Positions 1 to 8,587 of a stretch of 64,000 bases of DNA are shown here, piece after piece; position 1 is the stretch's first letter, and every line of letters begins with the position of its first letter. The notes beneath the pieces were generated by a model. That model saw nothing but the letters and a program-made list of their open reading frames with translations. It had not been told where the DNA came from and ran no database searches. The DNA lies in the NCBI GenBank assembly GCA_963665495.1, contig OY762289.1, forward strand, positions 3,844,001 through 3,908,000, in the 5' to 3' direction. This DNA comes from G963665495 sp963665495. Lineage in GTDB: Bacteria > Desulfobacterota > Desulfovibrionia > Desulfovibrionales > Desulfovibrionaceae. The position numbers were made by a program, and so were the translations under genes.

Positions 1-638
1 GAGTCGCTTTTGCCAACATCTTCAAAGGCATTCCGCTGGATGCCAACGGAGTCAACCAGGGCAATCTCCTCAGCCTGCTTAATCCTTACGGCCTGGCAGG
101 CGGCGTGTTTTTTGTCCTGATGTTCTGCTATCACGGTGCGCTCTTTCTGGCCATCAAGGCAGAAGATCCCCTGCATACGCGCGCGCTGAAAGCAGCGCGT
201 ACCATCTGGCCCTATTACCTTGGCGTTGCAGTGCTGTTTCTGGCCTGGTCCAGCACGGCCACCAATCTTTACGCCAATTATCAGGCCATTCCGGCGTTGA
301 TTCCCTTTATCCTGCTGCCGGTCATCGGCCTCGGGCTGACCAGAATATTCCTGGGCTCAGGCAAAGTGCTTGCCGCCTGGATCTGTTCGGCCATCGCCAT
401 CCTCGGTGTCACCTTCTTCGGCGTACTGGGCATTTTTCCGGCCCTGCTGCCTTCCAGCCTGGACCCTGCCTACAGCATGACCATCTACAATTCGGCTTCC
501 AGCACACTGACGCTGCAGATCATGCTGGGCGTTGCCGGGGTCATGGTGCCTGTGGTACTGCTGTATCAGTTCTGGGTGTACTGGAACTTCAGCTTCAAAG
601 TCACGGCAGAAGAACTGGCGGACGACGAAGCTTACTAG
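1..638 (+). CDS. cydB: Cytochrome bd quinol oxidase subunit II, C-terminal part (5' end outside window)
   Basis: The reading frame is open from base 3 to the TAG at 636-638, so only the C-terminal ~211 residues are present. They hold several hydrophobic membrane segments and the CydB-like passages YGLAGGVFFVL, MTIYNASSS-type (here MTIYNSASS) and a final QFWVYWNFSFKV segment. CydB is the non-catalytic partner of CydA in the cytoplasmic-membrane bd oxidase that reduces oxygen with quinol; in anaerobes it serves oxygen defence. CydA would be expected upstream, outside the window. A strong terminator follows at 668-700, so this is the last gene of its operon. The assignment to CydB is confident from the overall pattern; the N-terminus cannot be judged. 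Confidence 0.9.
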   Translation, partial: VAFANIFKGIPLDANGVNQGNLLSLLNPYGLAGGVFFVLMFCYHGALFLAIKAEDPLHTRALKAARTIWPYYLGVAVLFLAWSSTATNLYANYQAIPALIPFILLPVIGLGLTRIFLGSGKVLAAWICSAIAILGVTFFGVLGIFPALLPSSLDPAYSMTIYNSASSTLTLQIMLGVAGVMVPVVLLYQFWVYWNFSFKVTAEELADDEAY

Positions 639-667
639 ACCGCACTAGTCGCCTAACCAGCTTGTTC

Positions 668-700
668 AAGGGCGCCCTTTGCGGCGCCCTTTTTTGTTTT
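668..700 (+). terminator. Rho-independent terminator after cydB
   Basis: Perfect 9-bp stem AAGGGCGCC / GGCGCCCTT (668-676 and 683-691) with a 6-base loop, followed by a T-rich run to about 703. It lies 29 bases after the cydB stop. Confidence 0.9.
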
Positions 701-962
701 TTTATATTTCGTTGAGTTGACGCATTTCGTTTTGGAAACAAGGCTCGCTCCTTAAGCAAATTTCACTTGTTTCAGGAAAATGCCTGAGGGCTTCCTAACC
801 TTTTCATGGCAAGAAACGCTAAATCAGTCCAAGAGAGCATTGACTGATGACAATCCAATTTTGTAGCTATATATTCCCAGTTGGGGGTATGAATTTGAAT
901 TGCCAATTTTCGACTACCGACAAAAGCAACCGCTTACGAGGAGTCCACTGTGGAGAAACAGC

Positions 963-1892
963 ATGAATAGAATTTTTTTTCGCCGTCCCGCTCCCGGAGA
1001 GGGCACGCTTCGAGGGCACCTGATTGAAGAACTGCAGCTCCATCTGGCGCGCGAAGGATTTGACCCTACCGGAGGCATCGACGGAAAATTCGGTAAGTAT
1101 ACGGAAGGTGCCATTATTTCATTCCAGGAAAGTCGCAGCCTTCCCCGGCACGGCGCAGTGGACGCCACAACCTGGCGTATTCTGACCGGTACCGGAGCTC
1201 CCAGCCTGTTCGACCGCTGCCTGCAAATGACCGCCTGCTTCGAAGGCTTCGGCTTCCGGAAAACCGTGGGCAACTACAACGGCGCCGGCTTGACCTGGGG
1301 CATCATCGGCTTCACCCTGCGCCAGGGTGAAATCCAGCGTCTTCTCAAACAGATCGATACGGAACTGTTGGAAAGATGCTTTAAAAATCACTACAATGAA
1401 CTCATGGACATTTTGGCGGAACCTCTGGAGAAGCAGCTCTATTGGGCCGCAAAAATTTCCACCGGCACCACCAACTACGGCGTGGCGCCCGAATGGCGAG
1501 CAGCTTTCGACCTGCTGGGCGAACATGCCCAGGTACAGCAGCTTCAGGTGGCCCGTGCCAAAGAAGTCTACTGGAACCTGGCGGAAGGCCAGGCAGAAGC
1601 CTTTGGTTTACGCAATGAACTGGGCGTCGCCATGATGTTCGACATCGCCCGCCAGAACGGCGGTTTGAGCAGAACCGTCAAGCGTGAGTACGAATTCGAA
1701 ATTCACGACAGACAGATCCTTAACGAAACCGACAAACTCAAAGTTATTGCCGAAGTCGTTTCGGAAGGCACCCATCCCAGATGGAGGCAGAGCATTTTAA
1801 AGCGGAAATTGACCTTCGCCACCGGACGCGGCGAAGTATACGGAAATTACTACAACCTGGAAGACTGGGGACTGGGCGCTTACCCCATGTAA
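963..1892 (+). CDS. Peptidoglycan-binding domain plus chitosanase/lysozyme-like catalytic domain protein
   Basis: A 309-aa protein. The ATG at 963 is chosen because TGGAG (951-955) lies 7 bases before it; an upstream in-frame TTG at 900 has no such site. Residues ~15-75 match a PG_binding_1 repeat (HLIEELQLHLAREGFDPTG...GKFGKYTEGAIISFQ). Residues ~85-300 resemble glycoside-hydrolase-46-like or phage-lysozyme-like folds (TACFEGFGFRKTVGNYNGAGLTWGIIGFTLRQGEI), with E and D/N residues in the usual active-site neighbourhood. No signal peptide is evident, so export might need a holin or other route, or the protein may be of phage origin, though no phage genes adjoin it. The role as a cell-wall or chitosan hydrolase is inferred from family resemblance. 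Confidence 0.7.
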   Translation: MNRIFFRRPAPGEGTLRGHLIEELQLHLAREGFDPTGGIDGKFGKYTEGAIISFQESRSLPRHGAVDATTWRILTGTGAPSLFDRCLQMTACFEGFGFRKTVGNYNGAGLTWGIIGFTLRQGEIQRLLKQIDTELLERCFKNHYNELMDILAEPLEKQLYWAAKISTGTTNYGVAPEWRAAFDLLGEHAQVQQLQVARAKEVYWNLAEGQAEAFGLRNELGVAMMFDIARQNGGLSRTVKREYEFEIHDRQILNETDKLKVIAEVVSEGTHPRWRQSILKRKLTFATGRGEVYGNYYNLEDWGLGAYPM

Positions 1893-1918
1893 TCCACCCC
1901 AATCATAGTGCGAATAAT

Positions 1919-1967
1919 CAGCCGGACCGCATCGTTTTTACGACGCTGTCCGGCTGTTTCATTTTTT
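1919..1967 (+). terminator. Terminator between convergent genes
   Basis: Stem CAGCCGGAC (1919-1927) / GTCCGGCTG (1948-1956) with a 20-base loop, then TTTCATTTTTT. It ends the plus-strand hydrolase gene and touches the stop of the convergent trmI gene. Confidence 0.8.
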
Positions 1968-2862
1968 ACAATTCTTCCGGATTTTCCTCAGGCGTTTCCG
2001 GCGCAACTTCTTCGCTTATTGACTCCTGATCCGCATTTTCGGGCAAGCTTTCAGGCAAGATCTCGGATACGGCTTCGGGCACCGTTACCTGAGGCACGCG
2101 TTTTTCCTCCTGGCGCGCAAAAACCAGAAACCCCGTATGCGCCACCATCCGGTCGTCCGGACGCAAGCGTTCGGCCACGGGCTTGTAATGGCGGACAAGT
2201 ATTTCCAACACTTCCACCCCGGCAAAAGGACCCTGCTCCAGACCTTCCAGCAATTGGGAAACCTGGTTGGTGGTGGGCAGCAGAAAGCCCAGGGGTGCGC
2301 CCGGCATCACGGCTTTGGCGGCCGCGTCCAGATAATCCCAGGGCGTACGCACATCCAGAAACAGACAGTCCGCGTTGGTCTGTAAAAAACCATCGGCTAT
2401 GTCGTGGTTGAACTGTTCGACATTCTCTCCCACTCCGGCCCATTCGAGGTTGCGGCGGCAGAGTTTGAGAAACTCTTCGCGGCGTTCGTAGGTGTAGACC
2501 CTGCCCTCCGGTCCGGCGAACCAGGAAAAAGCTGTTGTGAGGCTGCCGGAGCCGCTCCCGGCTTCAATGATCCGGACTCCCGGCCCGACCCCGAGCTTTA
2601 TGCAGATATAGCCGATTTCCTTGGGATAGATGATCTGGGTCTGACGTTTCACTCCCTTGACCAGGTCATAGAGTGTCGGCTTGAGCAGCTTGTACGGCTT
2701 GCCCAGGTGCGTCAGCAGTTCTTCGCCGTACTGCGCGGACTCTATCGCGCTCATACGAATGTAACCATCGTTGGTGTGCAGATCGTCGCTGACGCCAACG
2801 CGGATCATGTAACGCTTGCCGCGCGGACTCAGCATCTGCACCAGTGCGCCGTGTTCGGGCAT
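1966..2862 (-). CDS. trmI: tRNA (adenine-58-N1)-methyltransferase, TrmI type
   Basis: A 298-aa protein. The N-terminal small beta domain (residues 1-70) precedes a Rossmann SAM-dependent methyltransferase core (~75-245). The SAM loop is IIEAGSGSGSLTTAF and the later motif is DCLFLDVRTPWDY. TrmI methylates A58 in the T-loop of tRNAs to m1A. The last ~45 residues form a Glu/Pro-rich acidic tail that usual TrmI proteins (about 250-280 aa) lack; its function is unknown. AGAGG lies just upstream of the ATG at 2862. About 195 bases separate it from purC upstream; that stretch contains a GC-rich possible leader (2890-2990), so an independent promoter is likely. Confidence 0.9.
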   Translation of the reverse strand: MPEHGALVQMLSPRGKRYMIRVGVSDDLHTNDGYIRMSAIESAQYGEELLTHLGKPYKLLKPTLYDLVKGVKRQTQIIYPKEIGYICIKLGVGPGVRIIEAGSGSGSLTTAFSWFAGPEGRVYTYERREEFLKLCRRNLEWAGVGENVEQFNHDIADGFLQTNADCLFLDVRTPWDYLDAAAKAVMPGAPLGFLLPTTNQVSQLLEGLEQGPFAGVEVLEILVRHYKPVAERLRPDDRMVAHTGFLVFARQEEKRVPQVTVPEAVSEILPESLPENADQESISEEVAPETPEENPEEL

Positions 2863-3055
2863 GGGGAACCTCTTGGTAGAACGTTATCGTTAACGTCGCG
2901 GGACTGCTCGCCCCATCCCCCGACAGGGTTGCGAAGTCCGGGGCTCGTACGTCTCTTTCGGTCCTTAGAATCGCTGAGAACGTTTTTGCCGGATGCGCGA
3001 ATAAAAAAGGGGGAATTGTATCAGTTACTGCGGGTTGCTTATCAACCAAAATTTT

Positions 3056-3097
3056 AAAAAGGGCTTGGGAACCTTTCTGCAGAATGATTCCCAAGCC
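3056..3097 (-). terminator. Terminator after purC
   Basis: On the minus strand, stem GGCTTGGGAA / TTCCCAAGCC (3062-3071 and 3088-3097) is followed by a U-run (A-run 3056-3060 on plus). It lies just past the purC stop at 3118. Confidence 0.85.
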
Positions 3098-3117
3098 TCC
3101 GAAAAAACTTTTTCTAA

Positions 3118-4014
3118 CTATACACCGAGTCTTTCGCCGGTCAGAACTTCATAGGCTTCCACGTAGCGGGCACGGGTCTGGTCGATGATTTCCTGGGGCA
3201 AACGCGGCGGGGGCGCCTGTTTGTTCCAGTCCTGGTTCGAGAGCCAGTCACGCAGGAACTGCTTGTCGAAGCTCGGCTGCGAACGCCCTGCCTCATAGCC
3301 CTGCTGCGGCCAGAAACGCGAGGAATCCGGAGTCAGCACTTCGTCGATGAGAATAATTCCTTCATCGATCATGCCGAATTCGAACTTGGTGTCGGCAATG
3401 AGGATGCCGCGCTCTGCTGCGTAGTCGCGGCCTGTGGAATACAGCTCCTCAGCAAGTGCCGCCACTTTTTCGGCCTGTTCTTTGCCGATCAGCTTCGCGG
3501 CCTGGGCTACGGTGATGTTTTCGTCGTGATCCCCCAGCTCGGCCTTTGTGGACGGCGTGAACAGCGGCTTTTCGAGCTTCTGGGACTCCAGGAGTCCGGC
3601 GGGCAGTTCATAACCGCAGACCTTGCCCGTGGCCTTGTAGTCCTTCCAGCCCGAGCCGGTAATAAAACCGCGTACGATGCATTCGATGGGCAGGGGTTTG
3701 GCCTTGCGGACCAGAACGGCACGACCTTCGAGCTGTTCGCGGTAGGCTTTCAATGGAGCGGGAAAATCCGCCACATCAGCGGCGAGAATATGATTGGATG
3801 TCAGGCTGCTGAATTTCTCCATCCAGAACAGCGTAATCTTGTTTAAAATGATCCCCTTGGACGGTACGGGTTCGTCCATGATGACATCATAGGCCGAAAT
3901 GCGGTCCGTGGTCACGATCAGCAGGGTTTCGGGAGAAATTTCATAAATATCCCGTACCTTGCCGCGCGATGCCAGCGGGTATTCAGCTATATTGGTACGA
4001 ATGACAGCTTCCAT
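3118..4014 (-). CDS. purC: Phosphoribosylaminoimidazole-succinocarboxamide (SAICAR) synthase
   Basis: A 298-aa protein of the longer SAICAR synthetase form. It joins CAIR and aspartate using ATP in purine synthesis in the cytoplasm. Diagnostic passages are RGKVRDIYE near the N-terminus (nucleotide loop), the signature PIECIVRGFITGSGWK, and IDEVLTPDSSRFW in the C-terminal half. GGAGG lies just upstream of the ATG at 4014. It is a single-gene unit ending in a strong terminator. Confidence 0.97.
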   Translation of the reverse strand: MEAVIRTNIAEYPLASRGKVRDIYEISPETLLIVTTDRISAYDVIMDEPVPSKGIILNKITLFWMEKFSSLTSNHILAADVADFPAPLKAYREQLEGRAVLVRKAKPLPIECIVRGFITGSGWKDYKATGKVCGYELPAGLLESQKLEKPLFTPSTKAELGDHDENITVAQAAKLIGKEQAEKVAALAEELYSTGRDYAAERGILIADTKFEFGMIDEGIILIDEVLTPDSSRFWPQQGYEAGRSQPSFDKQFLRDWLSNQDWNKQAPPPRLPQEIIDQTRARYVEAYEVLTGERLGV

Positions 4015-4145
4015 GATCGGGTCCTCCTAAAAATAATGCAAAACGGCAACAGCCGACGTACGCTGCCTCTTATGTTAGAAGACGCGTTTACGCAACTGAA
4101 GCTTTTTGAAGCAGTAGAACAGGGGTGGTCTCCAAGGCCACCTTT

Positions 4146-4841
4146 CTACTTAATGGGAAAATCGAAATATGTGTCCGGATAGGGTTCGTTTTTCAATGAG
4201 AAATGCCACCATTCCTTGCTATAACCCGCGAAACCGTGTTTGCGCATCAGAGTCTGCAGCAACATGCGGCTGCCCCTTACGCCTGCGTCCATGGCCAGGT
4301 TGCCCGGCCAGGAAGCCTCGCCGAAATAATCAAAGGTGGTGCCCATGTCCAATTGCCTGCCCACATCAGGCTTTTGCAACGAAATAATGGTCAGGTCCAC
4401 GGTGCTGCCGCGCGTATGTCCGGATTTGGAGGCAATGTAGCCGTCCCGGAACAGATTTTTTTTATCCACGTCCGGATAGAACCGGGCCTTGTTCTTCGTA
4501 TCCTTGAGATCCTTGGCCCAGCGTACGAAATGGTCCACTGCCCGCTGCGGTCTGTACGCATCGAAAATTTTCAGCCCCAGCCCGAAGGCACGCAAGTCTT
4601 CCTGCACACCTTTCAGAGCCAGAGCCGCGGGCTTAGAAAGTATCGCCCTGGGCGCTTCATACCCATCCACCCGCGCGCCTAGAAAATTATTCTCACCATA
4701 ATAACGCAAATCCACCACAATGTCCGGAATTTCCTCTGATAGATAAACGAAACCTTCGGGAAGCCCGGCCCCCTGCGCGTACGCGGCACAGTTCAAAACC
4801 ACGCTCATGACGATGAAAACCACGGCACGTTTCGTAAGCAT
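4146..4841 (-). CDS. Secreted D-alanyl-D-alanine dipeptidase (VanX/DdpX family, peptidase M15D)
   Basis: A 231-aa protein with an N-terminal signal peptide (hydrophobic residues 7-20, likely cleavage after AAYA). The zinc ligands of M15D enzymes are visible: the His and Asp of SGHTRGSTVDLT, and a second His in KEWWHFS together with the catalytic Glu. VanX/DdpX enzymes split D-Ala-D-Ala. In non-resistant Gram-negatives they recycle or catabolise cell-wall dipeptide in the periplasm. No vanH/vanA-like ligase and no Ddp transporter is nearby, so vancomycin resistance is not implied. Confidence 0.9.
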   Translation of the reverse strand: MLTKRAVVFIVMSVVLNCAAYAQGAGLPEGFVYLSEEIPDIVVDLRYYGENNFLGARVDGYEAPRAILSKPAALALKGVQEDLRAFGLGLKIFDAYRPQRAVDHFVRWAKDLKDTKNKARFYPDVDKKNLFRDGYIASKSGHTRGSTVDLTIISLQKPDVGRQLDMGTTFDYFGEASWPGNLAMDAGVRGSRMLLQTLMRKHGFAGYSKEWWHFSLKNEPYPDTYFDFPIK

Positions 4842-5172
4842 GCTCCATATCCCCTTAAAAAGCTATACAATACGCTGCGCCAAAATCCCGCAGCCCTTGG
4901 GAAACAAGCTGTACCACAGGCCGTTGCGGACCATCAATCTCATACTGAGAGTGATTTTGCGCAAGTTCAAAAAACATATGAAATATCGTCATTTTTGAGC
5001 CGGATTTTCAACTCTGTGCCTTGCTGAAATCCTTCACAGCCATTCGTTTATTATTTTTCAAACAACATAATCTTTTGTTTTATATAATTAAATCCTCTTC
5101 TTTTGTGACTTCACTGAAAAAATAGCAAGTTGGCACCATCCTGGCATTTACTGTTGAAAAAAGGAGCAACCA
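4842..5172. other. Intergenic region, AT-rich, with promoter of the 5173 gene
   Basis: 331 bases between divergent genes. I see no credible gene in it. The right half (5040-5130) is AT-rich, and the sigma-54-like element described separately sits at 5131-5146. Confidence 0.6.
5131..5146 (+). promoter_or_regulatory. Sigma-54-like promoter before the 253-aa protein gene
   Basis: TGGCACCATCCTGGCA. GG at 5132-5133 and GC at 5144-5145 are separated by exactly 10 bases, the -24/-12 spacing of RpoN promoters. TGGCAC fits the consensus fully; the -12 box is TGGCA instead of TTGCA. The predicted start near 5157 is just before AAGGAG (5161) and the ATG at 5173. Confidence 0.55.
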
Positions 5173-5934
5173 ATGACACTGATTAACAGACTGAAGCACC
5201 TTTTCTCATCTTCGCTGATCGAACCAGCACTGCTACACACGCTGCAACCGCCTTTGTCTCAGGAGCAAATCGCCGAAAAAAACATGTACGCGGTGGTTAC
5301 CATCGTCGAGTGTTTCCGAAATGTCCTGCAACCGAAACTTGACGGCTGGCGCATCAAGGAACTGCCGGGCACGGCATTCGACGCGCTGGAATTGCAAATG
5401 CGTATACAGGAGCAATCCGGTTGGATTCAAAATGTTGTCCTGCCCGGCTGCTCTCAGGGCTTCATAACGGTCACGGAAGAACATGCCGGCGACTTTCAAA
5501 AAATTCTGGACGGTCCTGTCACGGACATTCTCAACAGCTGCTGGATTCACTTTCTGGCCAGCTATGATACGCGGAACCAGGAAACTCCGCTGGTGGGCTG
5601 CGCTTGCCCGCTTATCAATCATGGGCAGCGTGATGAAATCGAAGCTGCCTGCTGTGTGCCGCTGCGGATTATCCAGCCCGATACACTGGAGGAAATTCGG
5701 ATCATCATCAGTTTTTCCAACACCCTGATGGCCTATCTGCTTCAGCTGGGCCTGCCCGGATGCAGCGCCATGGGAGAAAGGTTCCGGCCTGAACAGGCGA
5801 GCCTGCAGGACGGCGCCAGATGGGTGGACGACAATTTTTGCCATGAAGCAGCGAAATACCTGATCTGGCCGCGTAAAATCATTGCGCAGACCATGTTGCT
5901 GGCGCTGAACTATGAAACCGAGGAAGAGGTTTGA
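5173..5934 (+). CDS. Conserved-looking hypothetical cytoplasmic protein
   Basis: A 253-aa protein that I do not recognise. AAGGAG precedes the ATG by 7 bases. There is no signal peptide and no clear membrane segment. The middle is rich in Cys (VGCACP, AACCVP, GCSAM), and the final third holds WVDDNFCHEAAKYLIWPRK. It ends in an acidic tail (ETEEEV). Its promoter looks sigma-54-dependent, which suggests conditional expression. The next gene (DUF554) starts 69 bases later in the same direction and may be cotranscribed. Confidence 0.6.
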   Translation: MTLINRLKHLFSSSLIEPALLHTLQPPLSQEQIAEKNMYAVVTIVECFRNVLQPKLDGWRIKELPGTAFDALELQMRIQEQSGWIQNVVLPGCSQGFITVTEEHAGDFQKILDGPVTDILNSCWIHFLASYDTRNQETPLVGCACPLINHGQRDEIEAACCVPLRIIQPDTLEEIRIIISFSNTLMAYLLQLGLPGCSAMGERFRPEQASLQDGARWVDDNFCHEAAKYLIWPRKIIAQTMLLALNYETEEEV

Positions 5935-6003
5935 GCAAATCTTCGCCAGCGGCGGCAATAAGAAGATCTGGCGCTTTGCCTTTCTTTGGGATACAGAGCC
6001 ACC

Positions 6004-6690
6004 ATGTTTCCCATCGGTACGCTCACCAATGTAGCCGCAGTGGTTTTCGGCGGCTTCCTCGGCCTGGTCTTGCGGGGTCGAATGCCGGAATCCTGCCGCA
6101 AAATTGTGTTTCAGGGGCTCGGCCTCTGCACCCTGGTCATAGGCATACGTATGGCCATAACGTTCGAACAGCCGCTGACCCTGATTTTCAGCATTGTGCT
6201 GGGAGGGATAGCCGGAGAGCTTCTGCATCTGGAGGAGCGTTTCGACAGCGCGGCGACCCGTTTGAAAAATCTGGTCAAGTCCGACAACGCGCTCTTTTCC
6301 GACGGCATGGTCACGGCTTTTTTGATTTTCTGCATCGGCCCGATGACTATTCTGGGCGCCTTTGACGAAGGGCTGCGCCAGGACCCCACCCTGCTTTACA
6401 CCAAGTCCATGCTGGACTGCTTTGCAGCTATTGCCCTGGCGACCACCTATGGCGCTGGCGTACTTTTTTCTGCCATTCCGCTGCTGTTATACCAGTATGG
6501 CCTCACGTTTTTTGCCTCCGGGCTGGAAAGCGTGTTTTCCAAACTGGTCACCACCCAACTCACGGCCACAGGCGGCGTACTGATCATCGGCATCGGTTGC
6601 AACCTGCTCGAATTGAAACGCATCAAGCTGACCAATCTGCTGCCCGCGTTGCTGCTTATCGTGCCGCTAACCTGGATCGTGGGCGGATAG
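6004..6690 (+). CDS. DUF554 family membrane protein
   Basis: A 228-aa integral membrane protein. The ATG at 6004 is preferred over the upstream TTG at 5986, since the family begins with a short M-x-GTLxNxxAVxxGG motif, here MFPIGTLTNVAAVVFGG. About six to seven hydrophobic segments follow; FCIGPMTILGAFDEGL is the typical central motif. DUF554 proteins are thought to be transporters of unknown substrate. Its stop (6688-6690) directly abuts the stop of the convergent gene at 6691, with no terminator between. Confidence 0.85.
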   Translation: MFPIGTLTNVAAVVFGGFLGLVLRGRMPESCRKIVFQGLGLCTLVIGIRMAITFEQPLTLIFSIVLGGIAGELLHLEERFDSAATRLKNLVKSDNALFSDGMVTAFLIFCIGPMTILGAFDEGLRQDPTLLYTKSMLDCFAAIALATTYGAGVLFSAIPLLLYQYGLTFFASGLESVFSKLVTTQLTATGGVLIIGIGCNLLELKRIKLTNLLPALLLIVPLTWIVGG

Positions 6691-8454
6691 CTACGGCGCG
6701 CACATCGCGCGCAACTCCTGCGGCGTCTTGTGCAATTCAGCGGCCTGCTGTTCCCAGCGTCCCGACAGTGCGCCGGCACGGCAAAACTGCTGGAGGGCCA
6801 TGTTCCTGTTATTCGCCTTGAGGTACATAAGCCCTAACAGAAATGCCAGACGTTCCGAGCTGGGATCAATCCGTACCGCTTCGCGCATCTCATCCACGGC
6901 GGCTTCAAAATTGCCCATTATTTTATAGGCATTGGCCGAAAGCTCATACGCGCGCAGATCTTCTGCCTCTCCGTAGCATTTTTTGGCTCTCTCCAGAAAA
7001 GACAACGCATCCTGAGGATTATTTTCATTTATCAAACAAATGCCCAGATTGATGTAGACCTTGCAAGACTTGGGTTTTACCTCAAGAACACGCAGATAGG
7101 AATCGATAGCGTCACCGAAGCGCTTCCTGTTCTGCAGTGTAACCCCGTGATTATAATATCCGCGCCAGTTTAAAGGGCGCTTTGCCATGTTATCCTCCCA
7201 CAGCTTCAGCTCGTCGCTGTAATCCGTATTGCGTTGCGCCGAAACGCAGCCCAAACAAAGTACGGCCAACACACCCAACAGCCCTGAAACAAGGCGCAGC
7301 CTGCTGGTACGTCCCGAGCGTCCGAGGAGGTCAAGGCCTTGCGCACAGGCTAATACCACAAGGAATACAACCCCCATCAAAGGAACATACATCCGGTATT
7401 CCACCGCTGGATCAACCATGGGCGAAAGGCTCGTCGGGGCCAGCGTAAAAAATATCCAGACCAGCGGAAAACTCCAGGCTCTCCGGCACAGAGCCCAGAA
7501 CAACGTTGCGCATACCAGAGCGAGGATAAGCAGGAACGGCCCCACCCCCTGCCAGAACGTTGCTGTCTCCCACCCATAATCCAGGATAAGAGGCGCAGGC
7601 CAGAAAACCAGCCGAAAATAATGCAGCAGCACTTCTCCCTGGGTAAAAATATAACTATGCATGGGAATAAGCGTGGTTTTCACCCCTTCATCCAGCTGGC
7701 CGCCGAACAAGATAAGTATGATATGCAGGACCATTGCAACGGCCAGTCCTCCATACAGCAACTTTGCTTCCGCAAAAAACTCTGCAGGACCTTTGCCGCG
7801 TATGATGTATTCGTAGGCAGCAATGAGAAAGGGCGCGAGAATCACGGATTCTTTCGTCCCTGCTCCCAAAAGGTACGCAGCAATGGCCGCAAGATACCAG
7901 CGGCCCGGTTTTCTCGCACTGCGCCCTCTGACCGCGCAGTAGATGCAACATACAAAAAACAATGCGGCCTGGGATTCAAGGCGCTGGGTTACGTACGTCA
8001 CGGCCTGGGTGGTCAGCGGATGGACGCACCACAGGAGCGCGCTCCAGAACGCCAGCCAGTGGGCCGCGGACTTGATTCGGCGAGAAGCGCTGCCGGTGAC
8101 GGGGCATTCCTTGAGCATCAGAAGAATCAGGTTACAGAGCATCACTGCCACGGCGGCATGAATCAGGATGTTGACCAGATGGTAGCTCCAGGTCTGCTCG
8201 CCGCTGATAGCGTAATTCACGGCAAAAGAGAGCGCAGCCAGGGGCCGTCCGCTTACGCCTCGCCCGGAATCGGTGATCAAAGGCCCCCAGAGCGGACTGA
8301 ACGAATGAATCCGCGTATTTTCGAGAATATTAAGGCTGTCGTCGTAAACAAACGGCAAAGTCAGCGTGTTCCCATACACAGCGAAAACAACACAGACGAG
8401 CGCCAGCGAGCGCAGGATTCCATTTTTTACAAACAAGTCCGGATTTTTTTGCAT
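6691..8454 (-). CDS. TMTC-like membrane glycosyltransferase (GT-C fold) with C-terminal TPR repeats
   Basis: A 587-aa protein. About ten membrane segments (residues ~12-410) start with a GT-C-like acidic loop, LPFVYDDSLNILEN, where a DD pair normally binds a lipid-phosphate sugar donor. After a DY-rich linker, residues ~420-570 form four TPR-like repeats (NWRGYYNHGVTLQNRKRF, KVYINLGICLINENN, DLRAYELSANAYKIMG, AFLLGLMYLKANNR). This architecture resembles TMTC/DUF1736 proteins, suggesting O-glycosylation or glycolipid transfer at the periplasmic face. The substrate is unknown. It stands alone, divergent from the response regulator gene. Confidence 0.75.
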   Translation of the reverse strand: MQKNPDLFVKNGILRSLALVCVVFAVYGNTLTLPFVYDDSLNILENTRIHSFSPLWGPLITDSGRGVSGRPLAALSFAVNYAISGEQTWSYHLVNILIHAAVAVMLCNLILLMLKECPVTGSASRRIKSAAHWLAFWSALLWCVHPLTTQAVTYVTQRLESQAALFFVCCIYCAVRGRSARKPGRWYLAAIAAYLLGAGTKESVILAPFLIAAYEYIIRGKGPAEFFAEAKLLYGGLAVAMVLHIILILFGGQLDEGVKTTLIPMHSYIFTQGEVLLHYFRLVFWPAPLILDYGWETATFWQGVGPFLLILALVCATLFWALCRRAWSFPLVWIFFTLAPTSLSPMVDPAVEYRMYVPLMGVVFLVVLACAQGLDLLGRSGRTSRLRLVSGLLGVLAVLCLGCVSAQRNTDYSDELKLWEDNMAKRPLNWRGYYNHGVTLQNRKRFGDAIDSYLRVLEVKPKSCKVYINLGICLINENNPQDALSFLERAKKCYGEAEDLRAYELSANAYKIMGNFEAAVDEMREAVRIDPSSERLAFLLGLMYLKANNRNMALQQFCRAGALSGRWEQQAAELHKTPQELRAMCAP

Positions 8455-8587
8455 TCAAAAAACCTTTTTAACGGTAGCATAATACTCTGTGCGCAATAAA
8501 TGATCTCAATCGAACTGGCAACAAAACAAGCGCCCGTATGTGCGCAGGCCGGTTGCCAAGGCCCCATGCAACAGCTATGGTTTTCCT

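Noticed and set aside
963..1892. Prophage lysis module
   Set aside because: No holin, integrase, structural gene or attachment site nearby; only the lysozyme-like domain is phage-like.
4146..4841. Vancomycin resistance gene
   Set aside because: A VanX-type enzyme alone, without vanH or vanA-type ligase, in a Gram-negative setting.
5233..6228. 331-codon minus-strand frame over the 253-aa gene
   Set aside because: No ribosome site or recognisable domain; the plus-strand gene has a good site and promoter.
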